From JAFDVL01 sp031409955 (lineage in GTDB: Bacteria; Acidobacteriota; Blastocatellia; RBC074), in assembly GCA_031409955.1 (NCBI GenBank), contig JANNYF010000044.1, positions 1 to 64,000 on the forward strand: a DNA stretch of 64,000 nucleotides, given 5' to 3'. Of the stretch, positions 23,523 to 32,171 are shown piece by piece (within the stretch, counting starts at the first letter, position 1; every line of letters starts with the position of its first letter). Under the pieces are notes generated by a model. It saw only the letters and a program-made list of their open reading frames with translations, did no database searches and was not told where the DNA came from. A program made the position numbers and the translations under genes.

Positions 23523-24548
23523 ATGAACTTGCAGAAAATCATCATCATCTGCGTCGCAATCATATTGCTCTTTGACTTTGTCGCCTGTCGTCGCCCGAAT
23601 GCCGCCGCAGCACTGGATACACTGACCATTTACGCCTTTTCTGTCATGAAAGAACCGCTGGAAAAGGACATCTTTCCTGCATTTCAGAAGGAGTGGAAAG
23701 CCGGGCATCCAGGACAGCAGATCAAGTTTTCGGCATCCTTCGGTGGTTCGGAAATGATTACGAACCAGTTGATTTCCGGCGTCCAATCGGATGTCGCCAT
23801 CGTCGCGATTGAGCGGAATGCCAAGCGGCTGCGGACGTTTGGCGTGACGAAAACCGATTGGCATGACTTGCCGTATGAAGGAACCATCAATCATTCGCCG
23901 ATGGTGATTGTCGTGCGGCAGGGCAATCCGAAAAAGATTCTGGATTACCCGGATTTGGCAAACCCTGGTGTAAAAGTGATTATCCCTGACCCCACTTCTT
24001 CGGGCGGCGCGCAATGGGCTGTCGTGGGAATTTATGGCTCAGAACTCATCAAGGCGGAGCGGACAGGCGGGCAACGCGATGAGCAGAAAGCATACGAGTT
24101 GTTGCTGGGTATTTGGAAGAATGTGATCGCGACCCCTGAATCTGCGCGGCAGGCTCGGACGCAATTTGAATCGGGCTTTGGCGATGCGCTCATCACGTAT
24201 GAACTCGAAGCGTTGCAAATGAAAGATCGCAAAATGCCCGTTAAGCTCATTATGCCGCGCGCGACGATTGCGACCGATCACACCGTCGTGATTACAGATC
24301 GCCGCATGCCGCAGGCAAAGCGTGAACTGGTCGAGGCCTTCGTTAAGTTTTTGTGGAGCGAAGAGGCGCAACACGCCTTCGTCAAACATCACTTTCGAGC
24401 CATCACTGACCCGGACATGAACAAAAACGAATCGAAGTTTGAGAAAATTGAGATGCTGTTTACGATTGAGGATTTTGATGGCTGGCAAAATGCCTACCCT
24501 CAAATCATTGAGAATGTGTGGAAGTATAAAGTGCAAGCGATGAAGTGA
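23523..24548 (+). CDS. sbp: Sulfate ABC transporter substrate-binding lipoprotein
   Basis: This protein binds sulfate outside the membrane and delivers it to the permease. The mature part follows the Sbp/CysP family: TLTIYAFSVMKEPLEKD, FGGSEMITNQLISGVQSDV, VRQGNPKKILDYPDL and PDPTSSGGAQWA, the anion-binding region. The start at 23523 gives a signal with FVAC, a lipobox-like cleavage site, so it is probably anchored to the membrane as a lipoprotein; the upstream start at 23505 is less likely. The stop codon falls in the first unit of an inverted repeat before the permease gene. Confidence 0.92.
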   Translation: MNLQKIIIICVAIILLFDFVACRRPNAAAALDTLTIYAFSVMKEPLEKDIFPAFQKEWKAGHPGQQIKFSASFGGSEMITNQLISGVQSDVAIVAIERNAKRLRTFGVTKTDWHDLPYEGTINHSPMVIVVRQGNPKKILDYPDLANPGVKVIIPDPTSSGGAQWAVVGIYGSELIKAERTGGQRDEQKAYELLLGIWKNVIATPESARQARTQFESGFGDALITYELEALQMKDRKMPVKLIMPRATIATDHTVVITDRRMPQAKRELVEAFVKFLWSEEAQHAFVKHHFRAITDPDMNKNESKFEKIEMLFTIEDFDGWQNAYPQIIENVWKYKVQAMK

Positions 24549-24649
24549 GTCTGGAAAGTCTTTGAGTCTGGAGAGTCTGGAGAGTCTTGTATTCAACGAC
24601 TCTCCAGACTCTCCAGACTCTCCAGACTCTCCCAGACTTCCCCAGACTT
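24547..24649. repeat. Inverted repeat with tandem arms (GAGAGTCTGG unit)
   Basis: The left arm 24547-24587 and right arm 24598-24649 are runs of GAGAGTCTGG and CCAGACTCTC, forming a long near-perfect hairpin with a 10-nt loop. It starts inside the stop of the binding-protein gene and touches the permease ATG. It is the clearest relative of the 2694 repeat. The 3' end shares an 18-mer (CCAGACTTCCCCAGACTT) with 51289-51308. Confidence 0.88.
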
Positions 24650-25495
24650 ATGAGCGCAGTTGCTTACGACAACCCAACCGCCGTCAAAAAGAAGCGGCGT
24701 TTCGATTTGGCCAAACCGACAGGCATTAGCCTAGTGGTATTGGCGATGCTGCCACTGGTGATTATGCCGCTGCTTTCGATCTTTGTTTTCGGGTTCAGCA
24801 AAGGGCCGCTGCATTTCTGGGAAGCGTTGGTAAATCCGGCGGCGATCTTTTCGCTCAAGCTGAGTTTGATTACGAGTAGCGTCGCCACCGTCTGCAATGT
24901 GATCTTCGGCGTGTTGGCGGCGTGGGTGATGACGAAGTATGAATTCCGTGGCGATTCGGCGCTGATGATTATTATCAGCTTGCCGACTGCGATTCCGACC
25001 GCCGTCGCAGGCTTTGCGTTGCTGTTGTTGTGGGGGCCATTCGGCTTGTTAGGGCAGTTTCTGGAAGCGACCGATTGGCAGATTATGTTTACGACGGCAG
25101 CGATTATTCTGGCGAATATTTTTGTCACCTTCCCGCTGGCCTTCGGCACGATCAAACCCGCGCTCGAAAACTTTGACACGAATCTGGAAGATGCGGCGGA
25201 AACGATGGGTGCCTCGCGCTGGCAAACGTTTCGCTATGTAGTGTTGCCGAGCATGCGCAGCGCGATTGTGACCGGTGCGCTCCTGACCTTTGCCCGCTCC
25301 ATCGGCGAATTCGGTTCGACGATTATGGTCAGTGGGAATATGATGATGAAGACCCAAACGGCCCCGCTTTATATTTACGCACGTTATAACGACGGCGATG
25401 TCGAAGCGGCGAATGCGATTGCCATCGTGTTGGCAATTATTTCGTTCGCTATCTTCTCGCTGATCATGATTTTTAGAAAGAGACTGGAGCGATAG
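24650..25495 (+). CDS. Sulfate ABC transporter permease
   Basis: An inner-membrane permease with about six transmembrane helices and the binding-protein-dependent EAA loop ETMGASRWQTFRYVVLPSM. It resembles CysT/CysW. Start ATG 24650 is chosen because the longer form from 24587 encodes only repeat-derived LQTLQT residues. Sulfate importers normally have two different permeases (CysT and CysW); only one is present here, so the channel may be a homodimer as in molybdate transporters, or the second gene lies elsewhere. It is flanked by inverted repeats and followed by cysA. Confidence 0.9.
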   Translation: MSAVAYDNPTAVKKKRRFDLAKPTGISLVVLAMLPLVIMPLLSIFVFGFSKGPLHFWEALVNPAAIFSLKLSLITSSVATVCNVIFGVLAAWVMTKYEFRGDSALMIIISLPTAIPTAVAGFALLLLWGPFGLLGQFLEATDWQIMFTTAAIILANIFVTFPLAFGTIKPALENFDTNLEDAAETMGASRWQTFRYVVLPSMRSAIVTGALLTFARSIGEFGSTIMVSGNMMMKTQTAPLYIYARYNDGDVEAANAIAIVLAIISFAIFSLIMIFRKRLER

Positions 25496-25565
25496 TTTTG
25501 GGTTTCAAGTTTTGTGTTACGGGTTTCTGGAAGTAACTCGAAACACAAAACGCGAAACTTGTAAC
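25495..25565. repeat. Inverted repeat with GGGTTTC/GTTTTGTG words
   Basis: The left arm 25495-25527 holds GGGTTTC and GTTTTGTGTT words; the right arm 25540-25565 holds AACACAAAAC and GAAAC words. The best stem is about 10 bp. It begins at the permease stop codon and ends about 20 nt before cysA. Confidence 0.65.
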
Positions 25566-25588
25566 CTGCTTAGAAAGCGAGGCTCGTG

Positions 25589-26809
25589 ATGGCCCGACCA
25601 ATGGTAATGACCTTGTTCCCAGATACTCAAGCCTTTGCCCAGCGCCAGACCGACGCGCAACCCGCGTTGAGTGTGCGCAATCTGACCAAACGCTTCGGCG
25701 ACGAAATCGTGCTGAACGATGTCAGCTTCAACGTGGCGGAAGGGGAGAGCCTTGTTTTACTAGGCCCGTCCGGCAGCGGCAAAAGCACAACGCTCCGCAT
25801 CATTGCCGGCTTGGAAACGCCCGACAGCGGCGAAGTCGTTTTGCACGACCGTGAGATCGAACACCTGCGCGCGCGTGACCGCAACGTCGGCGTGATCTTC
25901 CAGAATTACGCGCTCTTTCCTGAAATGACGGTGGCCGAAAACATTGGCTTCGGCCTGAAGATTCGTGGTGTCAAAGCGCGCAAACGTGCTGAGGTCATTG
26001 ACCGCTTGCTCGACATGATCAACCTCAGCGATCAGCGTGACAAAAAACCGCGTCACCTGTCCGGCGGGCAGCAACAACGCGTCGCCATTGCCCGCGCGTT
26101 GGCGTACGAACCGGAAGTCTTGCTCTTTGACGAATCCTTCAGCGCGCTTGATCCGCACACCCGCGTTGGCCTGCGCCGCGAGATTCGCCAGTTGTTGCGC
26201 AAGCTGCGCGTCCCTGCGCTTTTCATCACGCACGATCAGGAAGAAGCGATGGAACTGGGCGATCATATTGCGATTCTGAACAAAGGTCGCCTCGAACAAC
26301 TCGGCACGCCGCACGAAATCTACAACGATCCACAGACCGAATTCGTCGCTACATTTTTAGGCTCCGCCAATGTATTGAAGGGTGAATGGCAAGATGGTTT
26401 GATCCGCCTCGACCACGGCTATTTTGTGATCCCGCCGCACGAAGCTTTTGATATTCATATTGATGATGGCGAGCGCGTTAAAGTTATCTTCCGCCCGGAA
26501 GACGTCTTGCTCAGCACAACGCTTGGGATCGCCGAATCGCCGTATCATTTGGGCGAAGGCGAAGTTTCGGAAGTCAAATTCACGGGCGCAACCGAAGCTG
26601 TGACGATTCGTTTGCTCAACACGCAACTGCGTCCACAGCGCCCGCAGTTAGTCACCTCAATCACCCAACATAGCGAGGCGAAAGCGAAAGAGTTTTTTAT
26701 CAAAGCTCTGCGCAGCAAATGGGACGCGCGGCGCGTTCGCTTATCGCCCGGAGACCGCGTTTCTATTGGTCTGAAAGCGCATAAGCTCTTGCGTGGAGAT
26801 CGAGAATGA
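25589..26809 (+). CDS. cysA: Sulfate ABC transporter ATP-binding protein
   Basis: This is the ATPase that powers sulfate import. It has Walker A GPSGSGKST, Q-loop FQNYALFPEMTV, signature LSGGQQQRVA, Walker B VLLFDESFSALD (Ser replaces the usual Pro after DE) and H-loop FITHDQEEAM. A C-terminal TOBE-like regulatory domain (about 250-400) follows. ATG 25589 is preferred over GTG 25586 three bases upstream. The stop overlaps the VanX-like gene as ATGA. Its specificity for sulfate rests on the adjacent Sbp-type protein and the assimilation operon. Confidence 0.93.
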   Translation: MARPMVMTLFPDTQAFAQRQTDAQPALSVRNLTKRFGDEIVLNDVSFNVAEGESLVLLGPSGSGKSTTLRIIAGLETPDSGEVVLHDREIEHLRARDRNVGVIFQNYALFPEMTVAENIGFGLKIRGVKARKRAEVIDRLLDMINLSDQRDKKPRHLSGGQQQRVAIARALAYEPEVLLFDESFSALDPHTRVGLRREIRQLLRKLRVPALFITHDQEEAMELGDHIAILNKGRLEQLGTPHEIYNDPQTEFVATFLGSANVLKGEWQDGLIRLDHGYFVIPPHEAFDIHIDDGERVKVIFRPEDVLLSTTLGIAESPYHLGEGEVSEVKFTGATEAVTIRLLNTQLRPQRPQLVTSITQHSEAKAKEFFIKALRSKWDARRVRLSPGDRVSIGLKAHKLLRGDRE

Positions 26810-27579
26810 GACCGCGCCGCTGGTGTTCGATTAGTCATTTTCTGCTCCTCGGAATCGTTGCCAGTTTCGTCGTCATCGCGCAACTGCAATCAAGTTGTAA
26901 AAGCAGAAGCGTGCCACCCACCGTTGCTTCGCCGCCCGTCGCACAAGTCACCACGCCTCCACCTGCGCCACCGCAACTGACCACGGATTCGCCGCCTGTT
27001 GAGCCGGGTAAGTTTCGCCCGCCCGATTTAGTCGAACTCATCAAACTTGACTCAACCATCAAGCTCGACGTTCGTTACGCCACCGCGAACAACTTTGTCG
27101 GACGCCCGCTTTACACCGAAGCGCGCGCGTTTTTGCAACGACCTGCCGCCGAAGCATTGCAACGCGCGAATCAGAAGCTGCGCAAACAAGGCTATGGCCT
27201 ATTGATTTTTGACGGCTATCGTCCCTGGGCGATCACGAAATTGTTTTGGGACGTGACGCCGCCGCACCTGCACAATTTCGTCGCCGACCCGCGCAAAGGC
27301 TCCAAGCACAATCGCGGCTGTGCGATTGATTTGTCGTTGTTTGATCTACAAACTGGGCAAGAAGTGCCAATGCCGGGCGCGTATGACGAAATGACTGAAC
27401 GATCTTATCCGACCTACAAAGGCGGCACGCCAGAACAAAGAAAAGCCCGCGATGTACTGCGCGCGGCGATGGAAGCGCAAGGCTTTGCGGTCAACGAATA
27501 TGAGTGGTGGCATTTCGATTATAAGGATTGGCGGCTATATCCGATTTTGAATTTGAGTTTTGCCGAGTTGAGTAAGTGA
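26806..27579 (+). CDS. VanX-type D-alanyl-D-alanine dipeptidase, exported
   Basis: A zinc dipeptidase of the M15D family, which cleaves D-Ala-D-Ala released from peptidoglycan. The zinc and catalytic motifs are intact: SKHNRGCAIDLSL (H and D ligands) and EYEWWHF (catalytic Glu and His). It is 257 residues with a hydrophobic N-terminus and a Pro/Thr-rich linker; SSCKSRS after the hydrophobic stretch suggests a possible lipoprotein Cys. It is translationally coupled to cysA, an unusual link between sulfate uptake and cell-wall turnover. VanX resistance enzymes are cytoplasmic, so this exported form more likely recycles wall peptides. Confidence 0.9.
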   Translation: MRPRRWCSISHFLLLGIVASFVVIAQLQSSCKSRSVPPTVASPPVAQVTTPPPAPPQLTTDSPPVEPGKFRPPDLVELIKLDSTIKLDVRYATANNFVGRPLYTEARAFLQRPAAEALQRANQKLRKQGYGLLIFDGYRPWAITKLFWDVTPPHLHNFVADPRKGSKHNRGCAIDLSLFDLQTGQEVPMPGAYDEMTERSYPTYKGGTPEQRKARDVLRAAMEAQGFAVNEYEWWHFDYKDWRLYPILNLSFAELSK

Positions 27580-27583
27580 GAGA

Positions 27584-27627
27584 AAGGGAGCGCAGATAAA
27601 ACGAATTATCTGCGCCCCCTTTTTTTA
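27584..27627 (+). terminator. Rho-independent terminator
   Basis: CGCAGATAA (27591-27599) pairs with TTATCTGCG (27606-27614), extended by GGG/CCC on the outside, and is followed by TTTTTTT. It ends the transporter-dipeptidase operon. The neighbour is convergent. Confidence 0.88.
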
Positions 27628-27646
27628 TCGCAGTAAAATGCCAACG

Positions 27647-29140
27647 CTATCGAATCGCGCGATCTCCGCCGCGTCTTCCCGTTGTTCCCGGCGTCATTCC
27701 AGCTCTGGGTTTGGGTGCAGCGACCCGTTCCAAAACCTCTGTGACCGGAACCCACGCGCCATCGTTCGCAAATGGCACATACTCAAACCCGCGTCCAAAT
27801 GGATCATCGCGCCGAATGGTCAGGTAGTTGATGCCGAGCGCCGAATAAATCGTGGCGGCCAGGTCTTCGTTCGCTACGGGACGGTTTTGCGACCAGCCCG
27901 GCTCCAACACGCTGCCGCCGGTGGCGGTGGTCGAGCCAATGATGCGCCCGCCTTTGACGCCGCCGCCGGCCAACATCGCAAAATGTTGGAAGAAGTGATC
28001 GCGTCCGGCTTGATTGTTCGGCGTGCCGACAGTGCGCCCGAATTCGCCTATCGTCACAATCAATGTTTCATCCAACAACGTGCCACCATTGACGCCCGGT
28101 GAGGCTGCCAAATCCGTCATCAGATTTGCCAATCCAACGTCCAGCGTGCGAGCCGGGCCATAAATCCCCCCGTTGGCGGCATAAATATTTGAGTGATTGT
28201 CCCAGCCGCCGAGATTGAGTTGAATGAACCGCGTGCCTGCATCTGCCTTCACTAAATTGCGCGCGACGATGCACGAATTGCCAAAGCCGTTGTTGCCGTA
28301 GCGTTGTTGATCGGTGGTCGTGAACTTGAAGACCGCGTCCACCGCCGGGTTGTACATCATCCCTTTGCTACGTTCGTAAAAATCGCCCATCGTCGTGACT
28401 TCGCCGCCGAGCAGGGAATTGCTACGCAGATTGCCTTCCAACGATTGCAGCATTCGGTAACGCGTCTCGAAGCGCGTTTGTCCATCGGCATTCGCTAAGC
28501 TGCCTAAGCCATTTGGCGACGCGTTGACATTGAAGGCGGCGTGCTGCCCATTGAAATACCCCGGCCCCGCCTGCGGATTGCCGTTGAGCGAAAGGAAGAC
28601 CGGGAGTTTTTGCTCTGGCCTGCGCTGTGCTTCAAATTCCATCGAAACCACGCTGCCAATGTGCGGCGCGATTTTGCCAAGCTGCGTCGCCGGACTGCGC
28701 GCAATCTGTACCCATTGTTGTTGCAGACTGTGAACCAAAGCCGGAGCGCGCAGGCTGCGAATAATAGCCAGCTTGTCTATTTGCGCGGCGAGGTTGGGCA
28801 TCAAGCCTTGCGGAAACAGCGTGCCGTTGTAGCTGGTGGGATTGAAGTCGGCGGGCGTCCAGGTGCCGACCTTCAAATCGAAAGTATCCACGTGGCTCGG
28901 CGCGCCATTGAGAAACACGAGGATGCAGTTGCGCGCCGTGCTGTAAATCCGTGCATTGGCGGCTGTCTGCGCGACGACTTCGGTGTTGAGCAATGGCGTC
29001 AGGAAGTACCCGGCAACGCCCGCTCCGGCCAATTGAAAGAAGTTGCGTCGGCCTAAAACCGGCCCGGTAATCGGAGAGTTCGCGGGACGCATCGGCTTGC
29101 AAACTTCGCATTCGTGTCCGTATTCCAGATGATTTGCCAT
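27647..29140 (-). CDS. DUF1501 protein with Tat-like signal
   Basis: A 497-residue member of the DUF1501 family, which belongs to the sulfatase/alkaline phosphatase superfamily in fold but has no proven reaction. A twin-arginine signal is visible (LGRRNFFQLAGAGVAG, residues 29-44), preceded by CEVCKP. Family motifs are VFLNGAPSHVDTFD near residue 75 and ETLIVTIGEFGRTVGTPNN. It follows the DUF1549/1553 gene by 12 nt, with an AGGAG site overlapping that gene's stop. Such pairs are widespread in Planctomycetes and Acidobacteria and probably act together in the periplasm. Confidence 0.93.
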   Translation of the reverse strand: MANHLEYGHECEVCKPMRPANSPITGPVLGRRNFFQLAGAGVAGYFLTPLLNTEVVAQTAANARIYSTARNCILVFLNGAPSHVDTFDLKVGTWTPADFNPTSYNGTLFPQGLMPNLAAQIDKLAIIRSLRAPALVHSLQQQWVQIARSPATQLGKIAPHIGSVVSMEFEAQRRPEQKLPVFLSLNGNPQAGPGYFNGQHAAFNVNASPNGLGSLANADGQTRFETRYRMLQSLEGNLRSNSLLGGEVTTMGDFYERSKGMMYNPAVDAVFKFTTTDQQRYGNNGFGNSCIVARNLVKADAGTRFIQLNLGGWDNHSNIYAANGGIYGPARTLDVGLANLMTDLAASPGVNGGTLLDETLIVTIGEFGRTVGTPNNQAGRDHFFQHFAMLAGGGVKGGRIIGSTTATGGSVLEPGWSQNRPVANEDLAATIYSALGINYLTIRRDDPFGRGFEYVPFANDGAWVPVTEVLERVAAPKPRAGMTPGTTGRRGGDRAIR

Positions 29141-29152
29141 ATTGATGTCTCC

Positions 29153-31198
29153 TTAGTAGTTGTAGATGAAGTCCACTTTATTCAGCAGCACCCATTGCAA
29201 TGATTCGGTCGCTTCGCGTCGGGTGAGCGTCGTGAACGATGAAAGCAGTGTGTTCATCTCCGTCGTCGTCGGATTGCGCGACAACGTGGTCAGGTACAAC
29301 TGATTGATGATGTCCTGCGAAGTCAGTGCGGTGTTCGCCATCAATTTCGAGACGGTTGAATTTGCATTGTTCTGATGCACGCGTCCCATCACGAACGAGT
29401 TATTCATCAGATTCAGCGATTGCAGCAGCGTCGAATCCTGTGACCGCACAACTGCATCACGATCACCACGCAGGAAGGAGTTCAGGAAATCATTCGTGCC
29501 GCCTGTCGTATCGCGCAATTGCATCGCCCAATTGACCACGTAGGTATTGGCACCGAGGCTGTCCCGCATCTGATACGAAACGCCAATGCCCGTGGCCTTG
29601 ATGACAGCATCGTGCAGTTCTTCGGAATCCAAGCGGCGCACGTATTTGCGCGCGTAATACGGAACCATCGCCAAGCCCCACGTGCCGGGATATTGCGACG
29701 AAAGTTGATACGCGCTGGATTTCGTGATCTTGCCAATCAACGAGCGCAGGTTGTAATTGCTCTGGATGAAGTCCAGCGTCAGGGCTTCGAGCAAATCGGC
29801 GTTTGCGGGTTGCAGCGCCCATCCGCTCGGCAATTGTGCCGCCGGATCAACGCGGGCCGGATCAAACGAATTGGATGGCGAGACTAGCCCTTCGACCATC
29901 AGCTTTTCCCAGATATAGTTCACGGTCGCGCGCGCGAATTGTTTTTCTGCCGTCAGCAATCGTGCAAACGCTTGCCGCCGATTTTCGCCTGCATTCACGC
30001 CGCCACCGCCGAAGATGAATTTCGGCTGCGCATTGTTGACGCCGTTGATGGGCGCACGTGCCTGACGATTGCCTGATGTTGTGTTCAAGTTGTATTCGCC
30101 GGTCGCCGCTTCCAGCAGGTTGTATTTGAAATACTTGCCTGCTGCTGGCGTTTGCGCATCCACGCGTTGTCGTTGCGTGCGTGCGAAGAACGCCGACATG
30201 CCCCAGGCTTCGGCACGCGTGCGTTGCGTTGCCCACACGTTGATTTCGTCCAAATGACCGCGCCCGTTATGGCACATCAAACAATCCATCGAAGAAATGC
30301 CCAAAAACTTCGAGGCGGCTTGTGCGGCTTGTCCATCCATCGTGTCTTGCGAAGGGCCGCCCGTGACGATGCCGCCCACAATCCAATTGCCCGCGCCGTT
30401 ACTAAGATTGTCGCCGCTTGCGCTAATCATCTCGTTCACCATTTGCGCATAGCTTTTGTTGGTCGTCAGCGAGTCTTTGATGAAGTTGTAGAACGCCTCG
30501 CGGCCTTCGACGTAGCGCGTGACGTTCGGCGAATTCGCGGTGTTTTGATACAAATCGCCCAAGAACATCGTCCATTTGTCTACATACTCGGGCGAGCCGA
30601 TCAATGAATCTACGAGCGCGTCTCGTTTGTTTGCGCTTTTATCATTGAGGAAATTCGTGACGGCCTCTGGCGCAGGAATGCGCGCGGTTAAATCCAGATA
30701 CGCGCGGCGCATGAACTCTTCATCCGTGCAAAGCGGCGCAGACAGCACACTGTCTTTCGCCATTTTGTCGAAGAGAATGTTATCAATGAAATTCTTGCGC
30801 GGAATGTCCTGCGGGTTCGTCAGCTTCACATCGGGATTCAATTCGGCGATAAGACTGACCTGTTCAGTTTCGCGCGCAACCTCAGTGCGATGTTGCGCCA
30901 GCGCGTCGCGGAATTTCGTGGGATTTTGCAAGAAGCCACAATCATCCATCAATTCGGAAGGCGCTTCTTCTGCCTGAGTTTCTGTCGTGGGTTGCGTGGG
31001 GATTTTGGCTTTTGACGATTCTGATTTTGTCCGCTGCGAGCTTCTCTGTACATTGGATTGCGCGCTGGATTGAAGCTGGAAACCCATCCGATCTGACAGA
31101 ACTATCAGCAACAATGTTGCAAAGCCTGTGATGACACAAAGCTTCGTCCACGTGGCGAAATGCCGAGCGCGGGGATTGCTTTTTTTTGCCGATGGCAT
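29153..31198 (-). CDS. DUF1549/DUF1553 exported protein with a CxxCH motif
   Basis: 681 residues from ATG 31198, which has AAGGAG upstream; the longer reading from 31336 is unsupported. A signal-anchor lies at about residues 15-40. DUF1549 (about 150-350) and DUF1553 (about 400-660) follow, both known as cytochrome-associated planctomycete-type domains. CLMCHNGRGH inside the DUF1549 part is a CxxCH heme c motif, so one heme may be bound. It is coupled to the DUF1501 gene downstream, and the pair likely forms one functional unit. No reaction is established for the family. Confidence 0.92.
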   Translation of the reverse strand: MPSAKKSNPRARHFATWTKLCVITGFATLLLIVLSDRMGFQLQSSAQSNVQRSSQRTKSESSKAKIPTQPTTETQAEEAPSELMDDCGFLQNPTKFRDALAQHRTEVARETEQVSLIAELNPDVKLTNPQDIPRKNFIDNILFDKMAKDSVLSAPLCTDEEFMRRAYLDLTARIPAPEAVTNFLNDKSANKRDALVDSLIGSPEYVDKWTMFLGDLYQNTANSPNVTRYVEGREAFYNFIKDSLTTNKSYAQMVNEMISASGDNLSNGAGNWIVGGIVTGGPSQDTMDGQAAQAASKFLGISSMDCLMCHNGRGHLDEINVWATQRTRAEAWGMSAFFARTQRQRVDAQTPAAGKYFKYNLLEAATGEYNLNTTSGNRQARAPINGVNNAQPKFIFGGGGVNAGENRRQAFARLLTAEKQFARATVNYIWEKLMVEGLVSPSNSFDPARVDPAAQLPSGWALQPANADLLEALTLDFIQSNYNLRSLIGKITKSSAYQLSSQYPGTWGLAMVPYYARKYVRRLDSEELHDAVIKATGIGVSYQMRDSLGANTYVVNWAMQLRDTTGGTNDFLNSFLRGDRDAVVRSQDSTLLQSLNLMNNSFVMGRVHQNNANSTVSKLMANTALTSQDIINQLYLTTLSRNPTTTEMNTLLSSFTTLTRREATESLQWVLLNKVDFIYNY

Positions 31199-31511
31199 AA
31201 AGTTCTCCTTTGAAAAATCTAGGCTTGGATTTAGTTGATAAACGTGCTGCCGGTGCGATGCATTATAGTCAACTCGCGGTCGGTGAGGTTCCGCTTTCGG
31301 AAGCAGAAGGCACAGAAACGTATCCTGTCCTATCAAATGGGGCTTACGTCCAACTTTTCGCCGAACGTTGTTTCTTCGTTTATGAGGCGCTAGGGGATTA
31401 CAACCCTAGTTTGCTGAATTTTGATGATAAAAAGCAATTCTTTTTTTCGTTGCTGCGAATTTAGCTGATTTAGTTCTATCAGAGTTCGCCGCAAAAACTA
31501 ATCAATCAACT
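31199..31511. other. Divergent intergenic region
   Basis: 313 bases between the DUF1549 gene (minus) and the racemase-like gene (plus). Reading the minus strand, TATAAT occurs near 31260-31270, but I see no matching -35 box. An 84-codon TTG-initiated ORF at 31210-31464 has no ribosome-binding site and is not supported. Confidence 0.4.
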
Positions 31512-32168
31512 ATGCTGACACTTTTTCATACCGCTGCGGCAAATGAAGCATTATTTGCCAACATTCTTAACGAGATCGCGCCCGACATTCCCGCGCAACA
31601 CATCGTAGATGACTCCATTTTGCCCGATGTCCGCGCCGCTGGCCTAACAGACCAAATCAAACAGCGCGTTACCGACACGATTCTCAACGCGATCAAGGCG
31701 GGAAGTGAGGTTGTGCTTTGCACCTGCTCAACGATTGGTGGCTGTGCGGAAGACGCCCAACAATTGACCGAAAAAACCGTGCAGCGTGTAGATCGTGCGA
31801 TGGCGGAAAAGGCTGTCGCTACTGGTTCGCGCATCATCGTTGCTGCGACGTTAGCCAGCACCTTGCCACCGACTTGTGCGCTGGTGCTTGATGCGGCAAC
31901 GAAGGCGGGTAGGGAAATCGAACTCATCGAAGTGTTTTGCGCGTCGGCGTGGCCGAAATTTGAAGCCGGAGATCAAGACGGCTATTTTGCTGACATCGCG
32001 GCGGAGTTACGCAAAGTTGCGAATCAAGGCGATGTGGTGGTGTTGGCGCAAGCTTCAATGGCGGGCGCGACGGCCTTCTGTACTGATTTACCGATTCCGG
32101 TTTTGAGTAGCCCTCGATTGGGACTTGAAGCCGCCGTGAATGCTTATCGTTTTGCTACAAAGGAGTAA
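31512..32168 (+). CDS. Aspartate/glutamate racemase-family protein
   Basis: A 218-residue cytosolic protein of the Asp/Glu/hydantoin racemase superfamily, in which two cysteines usually act as acid and base. The first is seen in VVLCTCSTIGG (about residue 70) and a second candidate in ATAFCTDLPIPVL (about 195); the LSSPRLGLEAAV end is typical. The substrate is not predictable. It starts without a clear ribosome-binding site and is followed after 3 nt by a PHP-domain gene. Confidence 0.85.
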   Translation: MLTLFHTAAANEALFANILNEIAPDIPAQHIVDDSILPDVRAAGLTDQIKQRVTDTILNAIKAGSEVVLCTCSTIGGCAEDAQQLTEKTVQRVDRAMAEKAVATGSRIIVAATLASTLPPTCALVLDAATKAGREIELIEVFCASAWPKFEAGDQDGYFADIAAELRKVANQGDVVVLAQASMAGATAFCTDLPIPVLSSPRLGLEAAVNAYRFATKE

Positions 32169-32171
32169 TCT

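Noticed and set aside
24547..24649. CRISPR array
   Set aside because: The repeats are 7-10 nt, contiguous without spacers, and inverted in the second half; no cas genes are present.
24587..24649. Upstream start of the permease gene
   Set aside because: The added residues are LQTLQT repeats encoded by the inverted repeat; ATG 24650 gives the family-like start.
31210..31464. 84-codon ORF before the racemase-like gene
   Set aside because: TTG start inside the divergent promoter region, no ribosome-binding site, no recognisable motif.
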